Notes: generated by a model not told the origin, from the sequence alone. 39,326 nucleotides of DNA from an uncultured Oscillospiraceae bacterium (GCA_944387015.1 CALXDH010000022.1:1-39326), one strand, 5' to 3'. Numbered from the stretch's first letter, positions 30,353 to 38,340 are shown. Translations and numbers: made by a program.

Positions 30353-30822
30353 CTTTGATCTGCGTGGGAAAGCTGAAAGAGAAATTTTATGCCCAGGCCA
30401 CGGCGGAATACGCCAAGCGGCTGAGCCGCTTTTGTAAGCTGGAGATCGTGGAGCTGCCGGAATCCCGGCTTTCCGATTCTCCCTCTCCTGCCGAGATTTC
30501 TCAGGCCCTGACAGCGGAGGCCGCTTTGATCGAAGCTAAGCTCCCCAAGGGCAGCGCCCTGGTTGCCATGTGCATTGAGGGCGAGGAGCTCTCCTCTCCC
30601 CAGCTGGCGGAAAAAATGCGCCAGTTTGCCGTCTCCGGTGTCTCGAATCTGACCTTTCTGATCGGCGGCAGCGTGGGGCTGTCTCCTGCCATCAAGGCAC
30701 AGGCGGATTTTCGGCTCTCCATGTCTCCCATGACTTTTCCCCATCATCTTGCCCGGGTGATGCTGCTGGAGCAGATTTACCGGGCCTATCAGATCAACGC
30801 CGGCACCAAATACCATAAGTGA
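30340..30822 (+). CDS. rlmH: 23S rRNA pseudouridine methyltransferase RlmH
   Basis: A 160-aa SPOUT-class methyltransferase that methylates pseudouridine 1915 of 23S rRNA. Signature parts are VTLICVGKLKEKFYAQATAEYAKRLSRFCKLEIVELPE, LTFLIGGSVGLSPAI and the C-terminal EQIYRAYQINAGTKYHK. I chose ATG 30340 (AGGAGGGCTGT upstream); a longer frame from 30271 adds residues foreign to the family. It is the usual neighbour of the wal block in Firmicutes. Confidence 0.95.
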   Translation: MQKVTLICVGKLKEKFYAQATAEYAKRLSRFCKLEIVELPESRLSDSPSPAEISQALTAEAALIEAKLPKGSALVAMCIEGEELSSPQLAEKMRQFAVSGVSNLTFLIGGSVGLSPAIKAQADFRLSMSPMTFPHHLARVMLLEQIYRAYQINAGTKYHK

Positions 30823-30849
30823 CCGTTTTCGACCGAGGAGGCGCATACA

Positions 30850-31158
30850 ATGGACAAACAAACCCCTGATTTCTGGGCTATGGAGGACCGCCACCTGCTG
30901 GAACACTGGCCCAAAACGCCAGACGGACAGCCTCAGCCGGCAGCCAAGCTGGCCATCCAGTGGGAACTGGACAGTATGGCGGACATCACGCTGTCCTTGC
31001 TGGAAAGCTGCGGTATTCCCGCGTTCAAGAGCGGGAGTCTCGGTAAGGTATTGGGGGGTTTTGCTTCCCAGGGGGTCGAGATCTGGGTCCCCGCCGACCG
31101 GCTGGAAGAGGCCCAGGCTCTGCTGGACTCCTCTGCCGAGCCGGAGGAACCGGTCTGA
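30850..31158 (+). CDS. DUF2007-like small protein
   Basis: A 102-aa protein starting MDKQTPDFWAMEDRHLLEHW. The second half, LLESCGIPAFKSGSLGKVLGGFASQGVEIWVPADRLEEAQALLDS, matches the DUF2007 pattern (G-IPAF...VWVP-DLEEA), a family called putative signal transducing proteins. It probably binds a small ligand or partner; no function is established. It lies between rlmH and the mutase, likely in one transcript. Confidence 0.65.
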   Translation: MDKQTPDFWAMEDRHLLEHWPKTPDGQPQPAAKLAIQWELDSMADITLSLLESCGIPAFKSGSLGKVLGGFASQGVEIWVPADRLEEAQALLDSSAEPEEPV

Positions 31159-31220
31159 TCCGGTTTCCGGAATCCCCAGCGTTTTGTCATCCAATGATAT
31201 TAACATAGGAGGAATCGCAT

Positions 31221-32948
31221 ATGGACTTCATGAAAGAATACGAAAAGTGGCTGGCAAGCCCCGCTCTGTCTCAGGAGGAGCACGCAGAGCTGGAATCCAT
31301 CCGCAGCGACCCCAAGGAGATCGAATCCCGCTTCTATGGCCCTCTGGAATTTGGCACCGCAGGTCTCCGGGGCACCATGGCCGTCGGCCTGCATAACATG
31401 AACATCCATGTGATCCGCTGGGCCACCCAAGGTTTTGCGGATGTCATCTCTGCCGAGGGGGAAGAAGGCAAACGCCGGGGCGTGGCCATCTGCATGGACT
31501 GCCGCAACCACTCCATGGAGTTTGCCCGGGCCGCCGCAGAGGTCTGCGCCGCCAACGGCATCCATGTCCGCATCTTTGAGTCCCTGCGCCCCACACCCGA
31601 GCTGAGCTTCGCCGTGCGGGAGTATCACTGCCAGGCGGGAATCAATGTCACCGCCAGCCACAACCCCAAGGAATACAACGGCTATAAGGTCTACTGGGAG
31701 GATGGTGCCCAACTGCCGCCCCACCACGCCGACGCCATCGCCAAACGTCTGGAAGAGATCGACGTGTTTGCCGGCGTAAAGTCCATGGACTACGACGAGG
31801 CGGTGAAGGCCGGTCTGATCGAAGTGCTGGGCGAGGAGACGGACCAGCGGTTTATGGCCAATGTCGCCTCCATGATCAACGACAAAGAGACGGTAGCCAA
31901 GGTAGCGGATACCTTCAAGCTGGTGTACACGCCCTTCCATGGCTGCGGCTACAAGCTGGTACCGGAGGCGCTGCGGGCACTGGGCATCAAGCACCTGATC
32001 TGCGAACCCAAGCAGATGGTAATCGACGGCACCTTCCCCACGGTGGCCTCTCCCAACCCGGAGAATCCCGAGGGCTTCTATCTGGCCATTGACCTGGCCC
32101 GTGAAAACGATGTGGACTTCATCCTGGGTACCGATCCGGACAGCGACCGTGTGGGCATCATGATCCGGGATCACAGCGGCGAATACCGCCCCGTCACCGG
32201 CAACCAGACTGGCGTGCTGCTGCTGGATTACCTGATCGGCGCCATGAAGCGTTCCGGAAAGCTGCCGGAAAAGCCGGTGGCTCTGAAAACCATTGTGACC
32301 ACGGAGATGGCCCGTAAGGTGGCCGAGGCCAACGGCGTGGCCTGCTACGATACCTTTACCGGCTTCAAGTTCATGGCAGAAAAGAAGAATGCCCTGGAAG
32401 AGAGCGGCCAGGGGAAGGTCATCTTCTCCTACGAGGAGTCCTACGGCTACATGTTGGGCGATTACGTCCGGGACAAGGACGCCGTCACCGCCGCCATGAT
32501 GCTCACGGAGATGGCCGCCTGGTATGCCGCACAGGGCATGACCCTCTTTGACGCTCTGGAAAAGCTGTATGAAAAGTACGGCTACTACGCCGAAAAGACC
32601 CACAACCTGGTAATGCCCGGACTGGACGGTCTGAAGGACATGGCAGAGCTGATGAAGAATCTGCGGGAGAATCCCCCTGCGGACATCGGCGGCGTAAAGG
32701 TCGTCACCCGCAAGGATTACAGCAACGGTTCCGTAGTGGACTGCGCCACCGGTGAAGCCTCCACCATGGAGCTCTCCGGCTCCAATGTGCTGCGCTTCGA
32801 GCTGGCCGACGGTACCAGCGTGATCGTCCGCCCCTCTGGTACGGAGCCCAAGATCAAGGTCTACATCCTTACCCGTGGCGCCGATGCCGCTGCCTGCGCC
32901 GCCAATCTGGAGAAGTACGGCCAGTGGGTCGCCGGACTGAAAAAGTAA
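31221..32948 (+). CDS. Phospho-sugar mutase (phosphoglucomutase type)
   Basis: A 575-aa alpha-D-phosphohexomutase. The phosphoserine loop TASHNPKEYNG has S146; the metal loop DPDSDR has D305, D307 and D309; the sugar loop EESYGYMLGDYVRDKD and the C-terminal phosphate loop RPSGTEPKIKVY are complete. It interconverts glucose 1-phosphate and glucose 6-phosphate, and related family members act on mannose phosphates. AGGAGGAATCGCAT precedes the ATG. The product would feed UDP-sugar and wall polymer synthesis. Confidence 0.93.
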   Translation: MDFMKEYEKWLASPALSQEEHAELESIRSDPKEIESRFYGPLEFGTAGLRGTMAVGLHNMNIHVIRWATQGFADVISAEGEEGKRRGVAICMDCRNHSMEFARAAAEVCAANGIHVRIFESLRPTPELSFAVREYHCQAGINVTASHNPKEYNGYKVYWEDGAQLPPHHADAIAKRLEEIDVFAGVKSMDYDEAVKAGLIEVLGEETDQRFMANVASMINDKETVAKVADTFKLVYTPFHGCGYKLVPEALRALGIKHLICEPKQMVIDGTFPTVASPNPENPEGFYLAIDLARENDVDFILGTDPDSDRVGIMIRDHSGEYRPVTGNQTGVLLLDYLIGAMKRSGKLPEKPVALKTIVTTEMARKVAEANGVACYDTFTGFKFMAEKKNALEESGQGKVIFSYEESYGYMLGDYVRDKDAVTAAMMLTEMAAWYAAQGMTLFDALEKLYEKYGYYAEKTHNLVMPGLDGLKDMAELMKNLRENPPADIGGVKVVTRKDYSNGSVVDCATGEASTMELSGSNVLRFELADGTSVIVRPSGTEPKIKVYILTRGADAAACAANLEKYGQWVAGLKK

Positions 32949-32969
32949 TTCCAACCTTCCCTGTTTTCA

Positions 32970-33003
32970 CGAGGACCAGCCACATGGCTGGTCCTCTTTT
33001 TCC
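32970..33003 (+). terminator. Terminator after the mutase gene
   Basis: GAGGACCAGCC, loop ACAT, GGCTGGTCCTC, then TTTTT. It lies 20-30 bases after the stop. Confidence 0.85.
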
Positions 33004-33026
33004 ATTTTAGACTGTTTATTTTATTC

Positions 33027-33067
33027 TTGACATATGTTCGAAACAGCGTATAATGGGCATATGTCAA
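33027..33067 (+). promoter_or_regulatory. Promoter and twin operator sites of the DUF134-NifX pair
   Basis: TTGACA (33027-33032), 16 bases, TATAAT (33049-33054). The inverted repeats TTGACATATG (33027-33036) and CATATGTCAA (33058-33067) flank it, one covering the -35 and the other the transcription start, about 31 bases apart. Each has a self-complementary CATATG core. This is the layout of a repressor that occupies two sites. Confidence 0.75.
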
Positions 33068-33085
33068 AAACAAGGAGGGACATCC

Positions 33086-33466
33086 GTGCCGCGAAACGCC
33101 AAATGCCGCCGGGTCTGCCAGCTGCCGGCTCACTGCCGATTTTCTCCGGAACAGCCCGGGAAAAACGAAGCCGTCGAGCTGACAGTGGAAGAGTATGAGA
33201 CCGTGCGCCTCATGGATTATCTGGGGTTCAACCAGGAATCCGCCGCTGCCCAGATGGGAGTTGCCCGCACCACGGTGCAGCGGATCTATGCCCAGGCCCG
33301 TCGGAAGCTCTCGGTCTTCTTGGTAGAGGGGCGGCCTCTGACCATCGGCGGGGGAAGCTATACGCTCTGTCCCCGGCGGGAGGGGCAGGGCTGCGGCGGA
33401 TGCGGCGGCGGGTGCCGCGCAAGAGAAGAAAGGACGCGTCAACATGAAAATTGCAGTGACTTATGA
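33086..33466 (+). CDS. DUF134 (UPF0251) DNA-binding protein
   Basis: A 126-aa protein. The N terminus MPRNAKCRRVCQLPAHCRFSP has the family's cysteines, followed by TVEEYETVRLMDYLGFNQESAAAQMGVARTTVQRIYAQARRKLS, a sigma-70 region 4-like helix-turn-helix. It ends in CGGCGGGCRA, a cysteine-rich tail that could bind metal. I chose GTG 33086 because AAGGAGGGACATCC precedes it. Next to a NifX-like gene this family is predicted to control metal or iron-sulphur cofactor functions. It overlaps the next gene by 23 bases. Confidence 0.88.
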   Translation: MPRNAKCRRVCQLPAHCRFSPEQPGKNEAVELTVEEYETVRLMDYLGFNQESAAAQMGVARTTVQRIYAQARRKLSVFLVEGRPLTIGGGSYTLCPRREGQGCGGCGGGCRAREERTRQHENCSDL

Positions 33467-33854
33467 GAACGGATCTGTTTTTCAGCATTTCGGCCATACG
33501 GAGCAGTTCAAGCTCTATGATGTAGAGGAAGGCAAGGTGGTCTCCTCTCAGGTCGTGGACACCAACGGCAGCGGCCATGGTGCGCTGGCCGGCTTCCTGG
33601 CAGATCAGCAGGTAGACAGTCTGATCTGCGGCGGTATCGGCCCCGGCGCCCAGATGGCCCTGGCGGAAGCCGGGATCCGGCTCTACGCCGGCTGCACCGG
33701 CGACGCTGATCAGCGGGTGGCCGAGCTGCTGGCCGGTTCCCTCACCTATGCGGACAATGCCACTTGTGATCACCACGATCACGAAAGCGGTCATAGCTGC
33801 GGCGACCACGGCTGTGGTGAGCACGGCTGCGGCAGCCACACCTGCGGCCACTGA
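33444..33854 (+). CDS. NifX/NifB-type dinitrogenase cofactor-like protein
   Basis: A 136-aa protein of the Fe-Mo-co (dinitrogenase iron-molybdenum cofactor) fold: MKIAVTYENGSVFQHFGHTEQFKLYDVEEGKV, then SLICGGIGPGAQMALAEAGIRLYAGCTGDADQRVAELLAGSL. The C-terminal 30 residues are very rich in His and Cys (CDHHDHESGHSCGDHGC, CGSHTCGH), a metal-binding tail. No nitrogenase genes are seen here; stand-alone members are common in anaerobes and may store or traffic metal clusters. The start overlaps the upstream regulator gene. Confidence 0.9.
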   Translation: MKIAVTYENGSVFQHFGHTEQFKLYDVEEGKVVSSQVVDTNGSGHGALAGFLADQQVDSLICGGIGPGAQMALAEAGIRLYAGCTGDADQRVAELLAGSLTYADNATCDHHDHESGHSCGDHGCGEHGCGSHTCGH

Positions 33855-33874
33855 TTTCCCTGTAGCAACTGTGA

Positions 33875-33910
33875 AAAAGACCTCTGCCTGTAATGGCAGA
33901 GGTCTTTTTT
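33875..33910. terminator. Bidirectional terminator between NifX-like gene and tail operon
   Basis: AAAAGACCTCTGCC, loop TGTAAT, GGCAGAGGTCTTTTTT. A-tract and T-tract on both sides let it serve both converging transcripts. It lies 21 bases after the NifX-like stop and 17 bases from the XkdU stop. Confidence 0.85.
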
Positions 33911-33927
33911 CGCAGATACAGTGATTC

Positions 33928-34506
33928 TCACGCCTCCGGCGGAACCGCCAGTTCAAAGCTTGCCCAGGTGTGTCCGGCCGCCTCTACCGACGCCCAGGTC
34001 ATCCCGGCCGCCTCGCATTCAGCCCAGGTCAGATAGCGGAAGTAGAATTCCACCTCCAGATGACAGGGCAGAATGTCCAGAATGATGGGTTGGATCTGGT
34101 CGAACTCCGCAGGGATTCCGGCGGTTTCAGGGAATGTTACCCGCAGATGGCCGTCCCCCATCTCCACGGCCTTCGCCCGGATCCCGCAGCCGCTGAGCGT
34201 CAGGTTGATGGCACTGGGTGTCAGACTATCTGCTCCGATCTGCAGCAATGCCGCGATGGCCGCCCGCCGCTGCTCCACAGTCTCTGCTGCGCTGCGTCGG
34301 GCGAAAAGTGCCTCTCGCCGGGAAAGTCCCTCCTCTTCCGCCGTAGCGGTAAGGGATTCCCGCTCGGTTCGCTCCAGCCGGACATCTGCCGTGTCCAGTT
34401 CCGCGCCCAGAGCACAGAGTTCTCCGCCGCTGATGGAGTGTTCCGTGAGATCATAGATCCCCAGCGGCTCCAGCAGGGTTTTCAGATATGCCGCGTATCC
34501 CTCCAT
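33928..34506 (-). CDS. XkdU/YmfQ-type baseplate protein (DUF2313)
   Basis: A 192-aa protein starting MEGYAAYLKTLLEPLGIYDLTEHSISGGELCALGAELD, a typical DUF2313 opening, with LERTERESLTATAEEEGLSRREALF. The C-terminal part LEVEFYFRYLTWAECEAAGMTWASVEAAGHTWASFE contains the repeated (T)WA-x-E/F pattern of the family. It is a late-assembling baseplate component in PBSX-like and Mu-like tails. Its start follows the XkdT stop without a gap. In PBSX, tail fibre genes come next; here the operon ends. Confidence 0.85.
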   Translation of the reverse strand: MEGYAAYLKTLLEPLGIYDLTEHSISGGELCALGAELDTADVRLERTERESLTATAEEEGLSRREALFARRSAAETVEQRRAAIAALLQIGADSLTPSAINLTLSGCGIRAKAVEMGDGHLRVTFPETAGIPAEFDQIQPIILDILPCHLEVEFYFRYLTWAECEAAGMTWASVEAAGHTWASFELAVPPEA

Positions 34507-35565
34507 TTACGCCCCCATCTCCGTTACCGTCAGGGTCCCCAGCACCGGAAGGACCTTGCTGTCTCCCGTAACATCTGCCGTCGGTGCAGAAAAGCGGTAG
34601 TTTTCCACCCCATTTACCTGATAGATCCGATTTCCCAGTTCTGCCAGAAGGATGGGCTGTCCCAGGAGCTTTCCGCTGAAAAAGTTTGTCAGCGCTGACT
34701 CCACCTCCGCTTTGACCGTCTGAAACTCCACGTTGTCAGCAGACTGCACCGCCACCGCCACATTTACCGTTTTTTGGGTGGGGACGCATACGCTCACATC
34801 CACTGCGATCTCCCGTTTCTCTTGGAGATCCGCCCGGACCTCCTCCACCAGCTCTTCCGACGGCACTCCCGCTTCGGTTGTGATATAAACGTCCACGGTC
34901 CCGATCCCCCGGGCCCGGCCCACCACCTGCGCCGCCGCCACACCGGCATGGCTCATGGCCACCTGCTGATAGTAGGCAGCGTTGGCTCCATTGGGCAGCC
35001 GCTGATAGCTCTCCAAGACCCGTGCCCGGAGACTCTCGTCCGACTCATCATCGCTCCCTCCGGTAAAAGCCGCTGGATTGGTACAGCTGGTGATCCCCAC
35101 AGGGCAGGCCGTCAGGATGCGGATTGTCCCGGGAGCCGCGTTACCGCTGGCACCGGCCTCCACGGCCTCCGCCGGCACGTCCACAGATGTCTCGCCTTTG
35201 GAGAGTATCGCCGTCTGGGTAGTCTGGAACCGGACCTCAGACTCCGTCATGCACACGCTGCCCGCCGGGATCGTCAAGTCCGCCGTCGGGGCCGTCTGTG
35301 CGGAAAAGCGCAGTGTCCCGACGGCCCTGGTCGCATTTGTGCGGCTCAGTCCCCGCATGGCTGCATGCCTCTCCAGATAGACTCCCTGAGCCGTCTGAGG
35401 AAAGCTCTGGTCCAGTACCCAGTCCGCCTGAAGTTCCAGTGCCTGGACCTGTGCGGCAGCAGCATACAGACGCACCGCCAGGTCACAGTCCTCCGCCGGT
35501 GAAAATCCGCTGCGCTCCGAAATGGTTTCCAGCATTGCCTGATAAATTTCCTCAATGCTTCTCAC
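34507..35565 (-). CDS. XkdT-type baseplate J-like protein
   Basis: A 352-aa baseplate J-like protein that forms the wedge of contractile tails. The N terminus MRSIEEIYQAMLETISERSGFSPAEDCDLAVRLYAAAAQVQALELQADWVLDQSFPQTAQGVYLERHAAMRGL is typical, followed by SGGSDDESDESLRARVLESYQRLPNGANAAYYQQVAMSHAGVAAAQVVGRARGIGTVDVYI. It sits between XkdS and XkdU homologues as in PBSX. Complete in length for the short form of the family. Confidence 0.92.
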   Translation of the reverse strand: MRSIEEIYQAMLETISERSGFSPAEDCDLAVRLYAAAAQVQALELQADWVLDQSFPQTAQGVYLERHAAMRGLSRTNATRAVGTLRFSAQTAPTADLTIPAGSVCMTESEVRFQTTQTAILSKGETSVDVPAEAVEAGASGNAAPGTIRILTACPVGITSCTNPAAFTGGSDDESDESLRARVLESYQRLPNGANAAYYQQVAMSHAGVAAAQVVGRARGIGTVDVYITTEAGVPSEELVEEVRADLQEKREIAVDVSVCVPTQKTVNVAVAVQSADNVEFQTVKAEVESALTNFFSGKLLGQPILLAELGNRIYQVNGVENYRFSAPTADVTGDSKVLPVLGTLTVTEMGA

Positions 35566-35578
35566 GGTTGTCCTCCTC

Positions 35579-35929
35579 TTATCGAATCTCCGCCGTCACG
35601 GACAGCGACTCTCCCTCCCAGGTGAGCTCTGCCGTCAGCGTCACGCCGCCGGAGCCGCTGTCCGCAATCGTTACATGCTCTACCTGCACCCCCGGCTCTT
35701 CCGCCAGCGCTTCTGCCACATACTGTTCCGCAGCCGCCTGCCGCTGCCCGCTGGAAACCTGTCCCAACTGCCACAAGCGGCTTCCCAGCGTTTCCAGGAA
35801 GGGGAACTGCCCCCGGCGGGCCTTCAGGCGGAACAGCACCCGCTGCAGCAGTGCCTGCGTCCCCTCCACGCGTTCCAGTCCGCCGCAGCCATCCGTCACA
35901 TAGTCTCCGTTTTGGATTTTCAGTGTCAT
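35579..35929 (-). CDS. XkdS-type baseplate protein (DUF2634/gp25-like)
   Basis: A 116-aa protein starting MTLKIQNGDYVTDGCGGLERVEGTQALLQRVLFRLKARRGQFPFLETLGSRLW, which matches the gp25-like/DUF2634 wedge family. I chose ATG 35929, 2 bases from the previous stop; a longer frame from 36004 lies in the upstream gene. It forms part of the tail wedge with the baseplate J protein. Confidence 0.85.
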   Translation of the reverse strand: MTLKIQNGDYVTDGCGGLERVEGTQALLQRVLFRLKARRGQFPFLETLGSRLWQLGQVSSGQRQAAAEQYVAEALAEEPGVQVEHVTIADSGSGGVTLTAELTWEGESLSVTAEIR

Positions 35930-35930
35930 C

Positions 35931-36335
35931 TCACGTTCCCTCCGTACCGCAGGTGCAGGGCTTGTACGGCTCACCGTTGACACTGAGACTTCCCTCAATG
36001 GCAATGCTTCCCCGCAGTTCTATTGTCCCGTTCCGGCGCAGGTATACGGCATTCCCGCCTGGGCCGTAGAGATAGACCTCGCCGGGCTGCATGCCTGCCG
36101 GAGCGGACTGCCGGGCGGCTGTGACGCACTGCTCCTCGCCGCCGGGGCCACCCTTGATCACCAATACGGCCATGCCGTTTTCCGGCAGCCAGGCATATCC
36201 CCCGGGACCATAGACCGGCAAAGCCCGCACCTCACCCCGGGTCACCACACCGGCCTGCTCGCCGGCAATGGTGGTCACGCCCAAGTCCGCGTCTGCAGTG
36301 GGCATTGCCGGTTTCATCTGTCTCGATAGCCACAT
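35931..36335 (-). CDS. Spike/gpV-like baseplate protein
   Basis: A 134-aa protein with VTTIAGEQAGVVTRGEVRALPVYGPGGYAWLPENGMAVLVIKGG, GEVYLYGPGGNAVYLRRNGTIELRGSIAIEGSLSVNGEPY and a C-terminal KPCTCGTEGT. The beta-repeat pattern and the position fit a short tail spike or gp45/baseplate V-type protein (occupying the XkdR place, though XkdR is DUF2577). The CxC near the end could hold a metal ion at the spike tip. GGAGGCGTAGAGACG precedes the ATG. Confidence 0.65.
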   Translation of the reverse strand: MWLSRQMKPAMPTADADLGVTTIAGEQAGVVTRGEVRALPVYGPGGYAWLPENGMAVLVIKGGPGGEEQCVTAARQSAPAGMQPGEVYLYGPGGNAVYLRRNGTIELRGSIAIEGSLSVNGEPYKPCTCGTEGT

Positions 36336-36340
36336 CGTCT

Positions 36341-37285
36341 CTACGCCTCCTCCAATGTCACCGTCACGGTGCTGCCGTCCTTCACGGAAAAGAGGTTGTC
36401 TGCCTCCGTCACCCGGAACTCACCGGAAATTCCCATTCGTTCCAGCTGTACCAGCACCCGCTCTCCGGGAAAGGCCAGAAAGTTCCCCGCCAGCCGGATC
36501 GTCACGGTCCGCTCTCCCTTCCGGGATTTTGCGATCTGGTATTCACCTGTGTACCGCATGGCGGCCCAGGTGCTCTGTCCGGGGGTATACAGTACCCGCC
36601 GGCACTGGCCGCCCCGGTCGATCATATCCTGGTTGTACACGGTGTAGGTGGTGTTCCGGGTCTTGTCGATCACCAGAACTTCCGTCAGGACGCCGTAGTG
36701 GTCCTCCCGCAGCGTACAGGATAAAACCGGCGTCTCCCCTCCGATCACCAGCCTGCGTCCGCTGTCTGTCTCCGGCACGGCCAGCAGCTCGCCGTCCCGC
36801 TGGAAGCGGGGCGTGAAGCCGCCGTAAGTCTCGCAGAAATTCGTCAGAGCCTTCCATTGACTGCTGCCTGCCGCCACGGTGTAAACAGAGTCGGCAGCCA
36901 CCGCCGCCAGCTGTTCGCACTGAATGCCATAGGGCGTCACATGGTTGCGCACAATCTCCGCCAGGGTCGCCCCTTGATAGGTCAACGGGCGGGACTCGTT
37001 GTCCAGCAGCCGGGCAGCATAGCCCCGACCGGTCACAGTAGCGGTAAGTCCCTCCGCCGTCAGTTCCACGGTGTATTCATCCACAATGCCCCGCAGCATG
37101 ATGTCTCCGCCCTCCACGGCGGCAAACCCCGCCGCCAGGTGCAGCGGCTCCGCCATCGAGGCATCATAGAGAAAGGTCACCGAGTAGCTGTCGCAGGGCA
37201 CGGAACCGGTGTAAACGATCTCCCATCGCAGCAGCGAGGGAAGCGTGTAGGTTTTGTGGTCACTAGTTATAAGCTGCCCTGTCAC
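36341..37285 (-). CDS. XkdQ/gpD-like tail hub protein
   Basis: A 314-aa hub protein, starting MTGQLITSDHKTYTLPSLLRWEIVYTGSVPCDSYSVTFLYDASM and with LTATVTGRGYAARLLDNESRPLTYQGATLAEIVRNHVTPYGI, the XkdQ/gpD-type core. Near the end it has FLAFPGERVLVQLERMGISGEFRVTEADNLFSVKDGSTVTVTLEE. It connects the tube to the baseplate. It overlaps the LysM gene by ATGA and ends 5 bases before the spike gene. Confidence 0.85.
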   Translation of the reverse strand: MTGQLITSDHKTYTLPSLLRWEIVYTGSVPCDSYSVTFLYDASMAEPLHLAAGFAAVEGGDIMLRGIVDEYTVELTAEGLTATVTGRGYAARLLDNESRPLTYQGATLAEIVRNHVTPYGIQCEQLAAVAADSVYTVAAGSSQWKALTNFCETYGGFTPRFQRDGELLAVPETDSGRRLVIGGETPVLSCTLREDHYGVLTEVLVIDKTRNTTYTVYNQDMIDRGGQCRRVLYTPGQSTWAAMRYTGEYQIAKSRKGERTVTIRLAGNFLAFPGERVLVQLERMGISGEFRVTEADNLFSVKDGSTVTVTLEEA

Positions 37286-37860
37286 GGAATCCGCACCTCA
37301 TTTCCCGGATAGATCAGATTGGGATTTTTGATCTGGGGATTGGCCGCGATCAGCGCTGACAGTGTCACCCCATACCGTTTGGCAATGCCCCACAGGGTAT
37401 CGCCCTTTTTAACGATATACGTCCTCGCCTGCGTTGCTGCAGCCGCACTGGAGGTTTCGGACTGCGCCGGGGCAGCCACCGTCACCAGTCCGGTGCTGTA
37501 CGCCCCGCAGTCCTCCCAGAAGGCAAAGCTGTAGTGGACGTAGTCCGGCAGCGGCTTTTCCTCCAGCTTCAGGGAGATAAAATAGGCACTGGTGGTCCGC
37601 CAGACGGGATGGACCAGCAGGCCTGCTCCCTCCTGTGCAAAGACCTCCGAGAGCGCCTGGAACTGTTCATAGGCATCCGGCCCTGCAAACGTTCCCTCCC
37701 CCTGAAAGATCCGGCAGGTCTCTCCCACGTCCTGAAGGACATATTGTCCAAAAGGCACCTTGTGCACCACCACCTGCCTCCGGTATTCCACGGAGTATGT
37801 CTCCGGATTATGGGGCCAGGTGTAGTCCTTGTAACGCATGGGTGTCAGGAGCATTGTCAT
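37282..37860 (-). CDS. XkdP-type LysM tail protein
   Basis: A 192-aa protein. The N-terminal 120 residues (KDYTWPHNPETYSVEYRRQVVVHKVPFGQYVLQDVGETCRIFQGEGTF) form the XkdP-type tail part. The last 46 residues are a LysM domain (TYIVKKGDTLWGIAKRYGVTLSALIAANPQIKNPNLIYPGNEVRIP), joined by an Ala/Ser-rich linker. LysM binds peptidoglycan or, in tail hubs such as gp53, stabilises the baseplate. It overlaps neighbours on both sides by ATGA. Confidence 0.9.
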   Translation of the reverse strand: MTMLLTPMRYKDYTWPHNPETYSVEYRRQVVVHKVPFGQYVLQDVGETCRIFQGEGTFAGPDAYEQFQALSEVFAQEGAGLLVHPVWRTTSAYFISLKLEEKPLPDYVHYSFAFWEDCGAYSTGLVTVAAPAQSETSSAAAATQARTYIVKKGDTLWGIAKRYGVTLSALIAANPQIKNPNLIYPGNEVRIP

Positions 37861-38333
37861 TCCCCCCTTTCGTCTGCGGAAAACGCACCGTCATAACGGC
37901 GGGCATCCCGCTGAAATACCCGGGAGATCTCCCTGGGGTCCCATGACGCTCCGCCGTCTGCCCAGATCAGCTCCGTCACTGTGTGCTCTCCCGGATCACC
38001 AACTGTCCAGGCCGTTTCCGGCAGAAACGACTGTCCTGCAGAAAACGGTTCCGCCCCGGTAGCATTCCCTCCGCTGCGTGCTGATCCGCCGGTCTCGGCC
38101 TGGACAGTTCCCGGAACCTCCCCGTCTATTCCGCCTCGCATCCCTGAACGGGATGCGAGGCGGGCGGCAGAAAGGCCCTTTCCAGCGGGGGTATATTCCC
38201 CCGTCCAAATCGTCTTTTCTTTCACCGGGCTGTCCGGTTCTGCATCGGAGATCCCGGCCGGCTCCGCACTGCCGCGCATCAGCAGCCGGAGTGCGGACTG
38301 CTGACGAAGCAATTCTTCACGGATGTAGTCCAC
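37857..38333 (-). CDS. 158-aa unknown protein in the tape-measure position
   Basis: A 158-aa protein. The N terminus MDYIREELLRQQSALRLLMRG is helical and the C terminus TELIWADGGASWDPREISRVFQRDARRYDGAFSADE has a second helix; the middle is Gly/Ser/Ala-rich and probably disordered. In PBSX-like operons the tape measure (usually several hundred residues) should lie here, between the chaperone-position gene and XkdP. No long tape-measure frame exists. A 33-bp hairpin lies within the disordered part (38131-38163). I do not recognise a family. It could be a shortened substitute, an accessory protein, or a separate conserved gene. Confidence 0.6.
   Translation of the reverse strand: MDYIREELLRQQSALRLLMRGSAEPAGISDAEPDSPVKEKTIWTGEYTPAGKGLSAARLASRSGMRGGIDGEVPGTVQAETGGSARSGGNATGAEPFSAGQSFLPETAWTVGDPGEHTVTELIWADGGASWDPREISRVFQRDARRYDGAFSADERGE
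38131..38163. repeat. 33-bp hairpin inside the 158-aa gene
   Basis: Two 14-base perfect arms (CCGCCTCGCATCCC and its complement) around the loop TGAAC, within codons for the low-complexity middle. Perfect inverted repeats of this length are unusual in coding DNA. Confidence 0.75.
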
Positions 38334-38340
38334 TTTCCCA

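Noticed and set aside
33027-33040. SOS box in the DUF134 promoter
   Set aside because: TTGACATATGTTCG matches only 11 of 14 positions of the LexA consensus, and the matching part is explained by the inverted TTGACATATG/CATATGTCAA pair.
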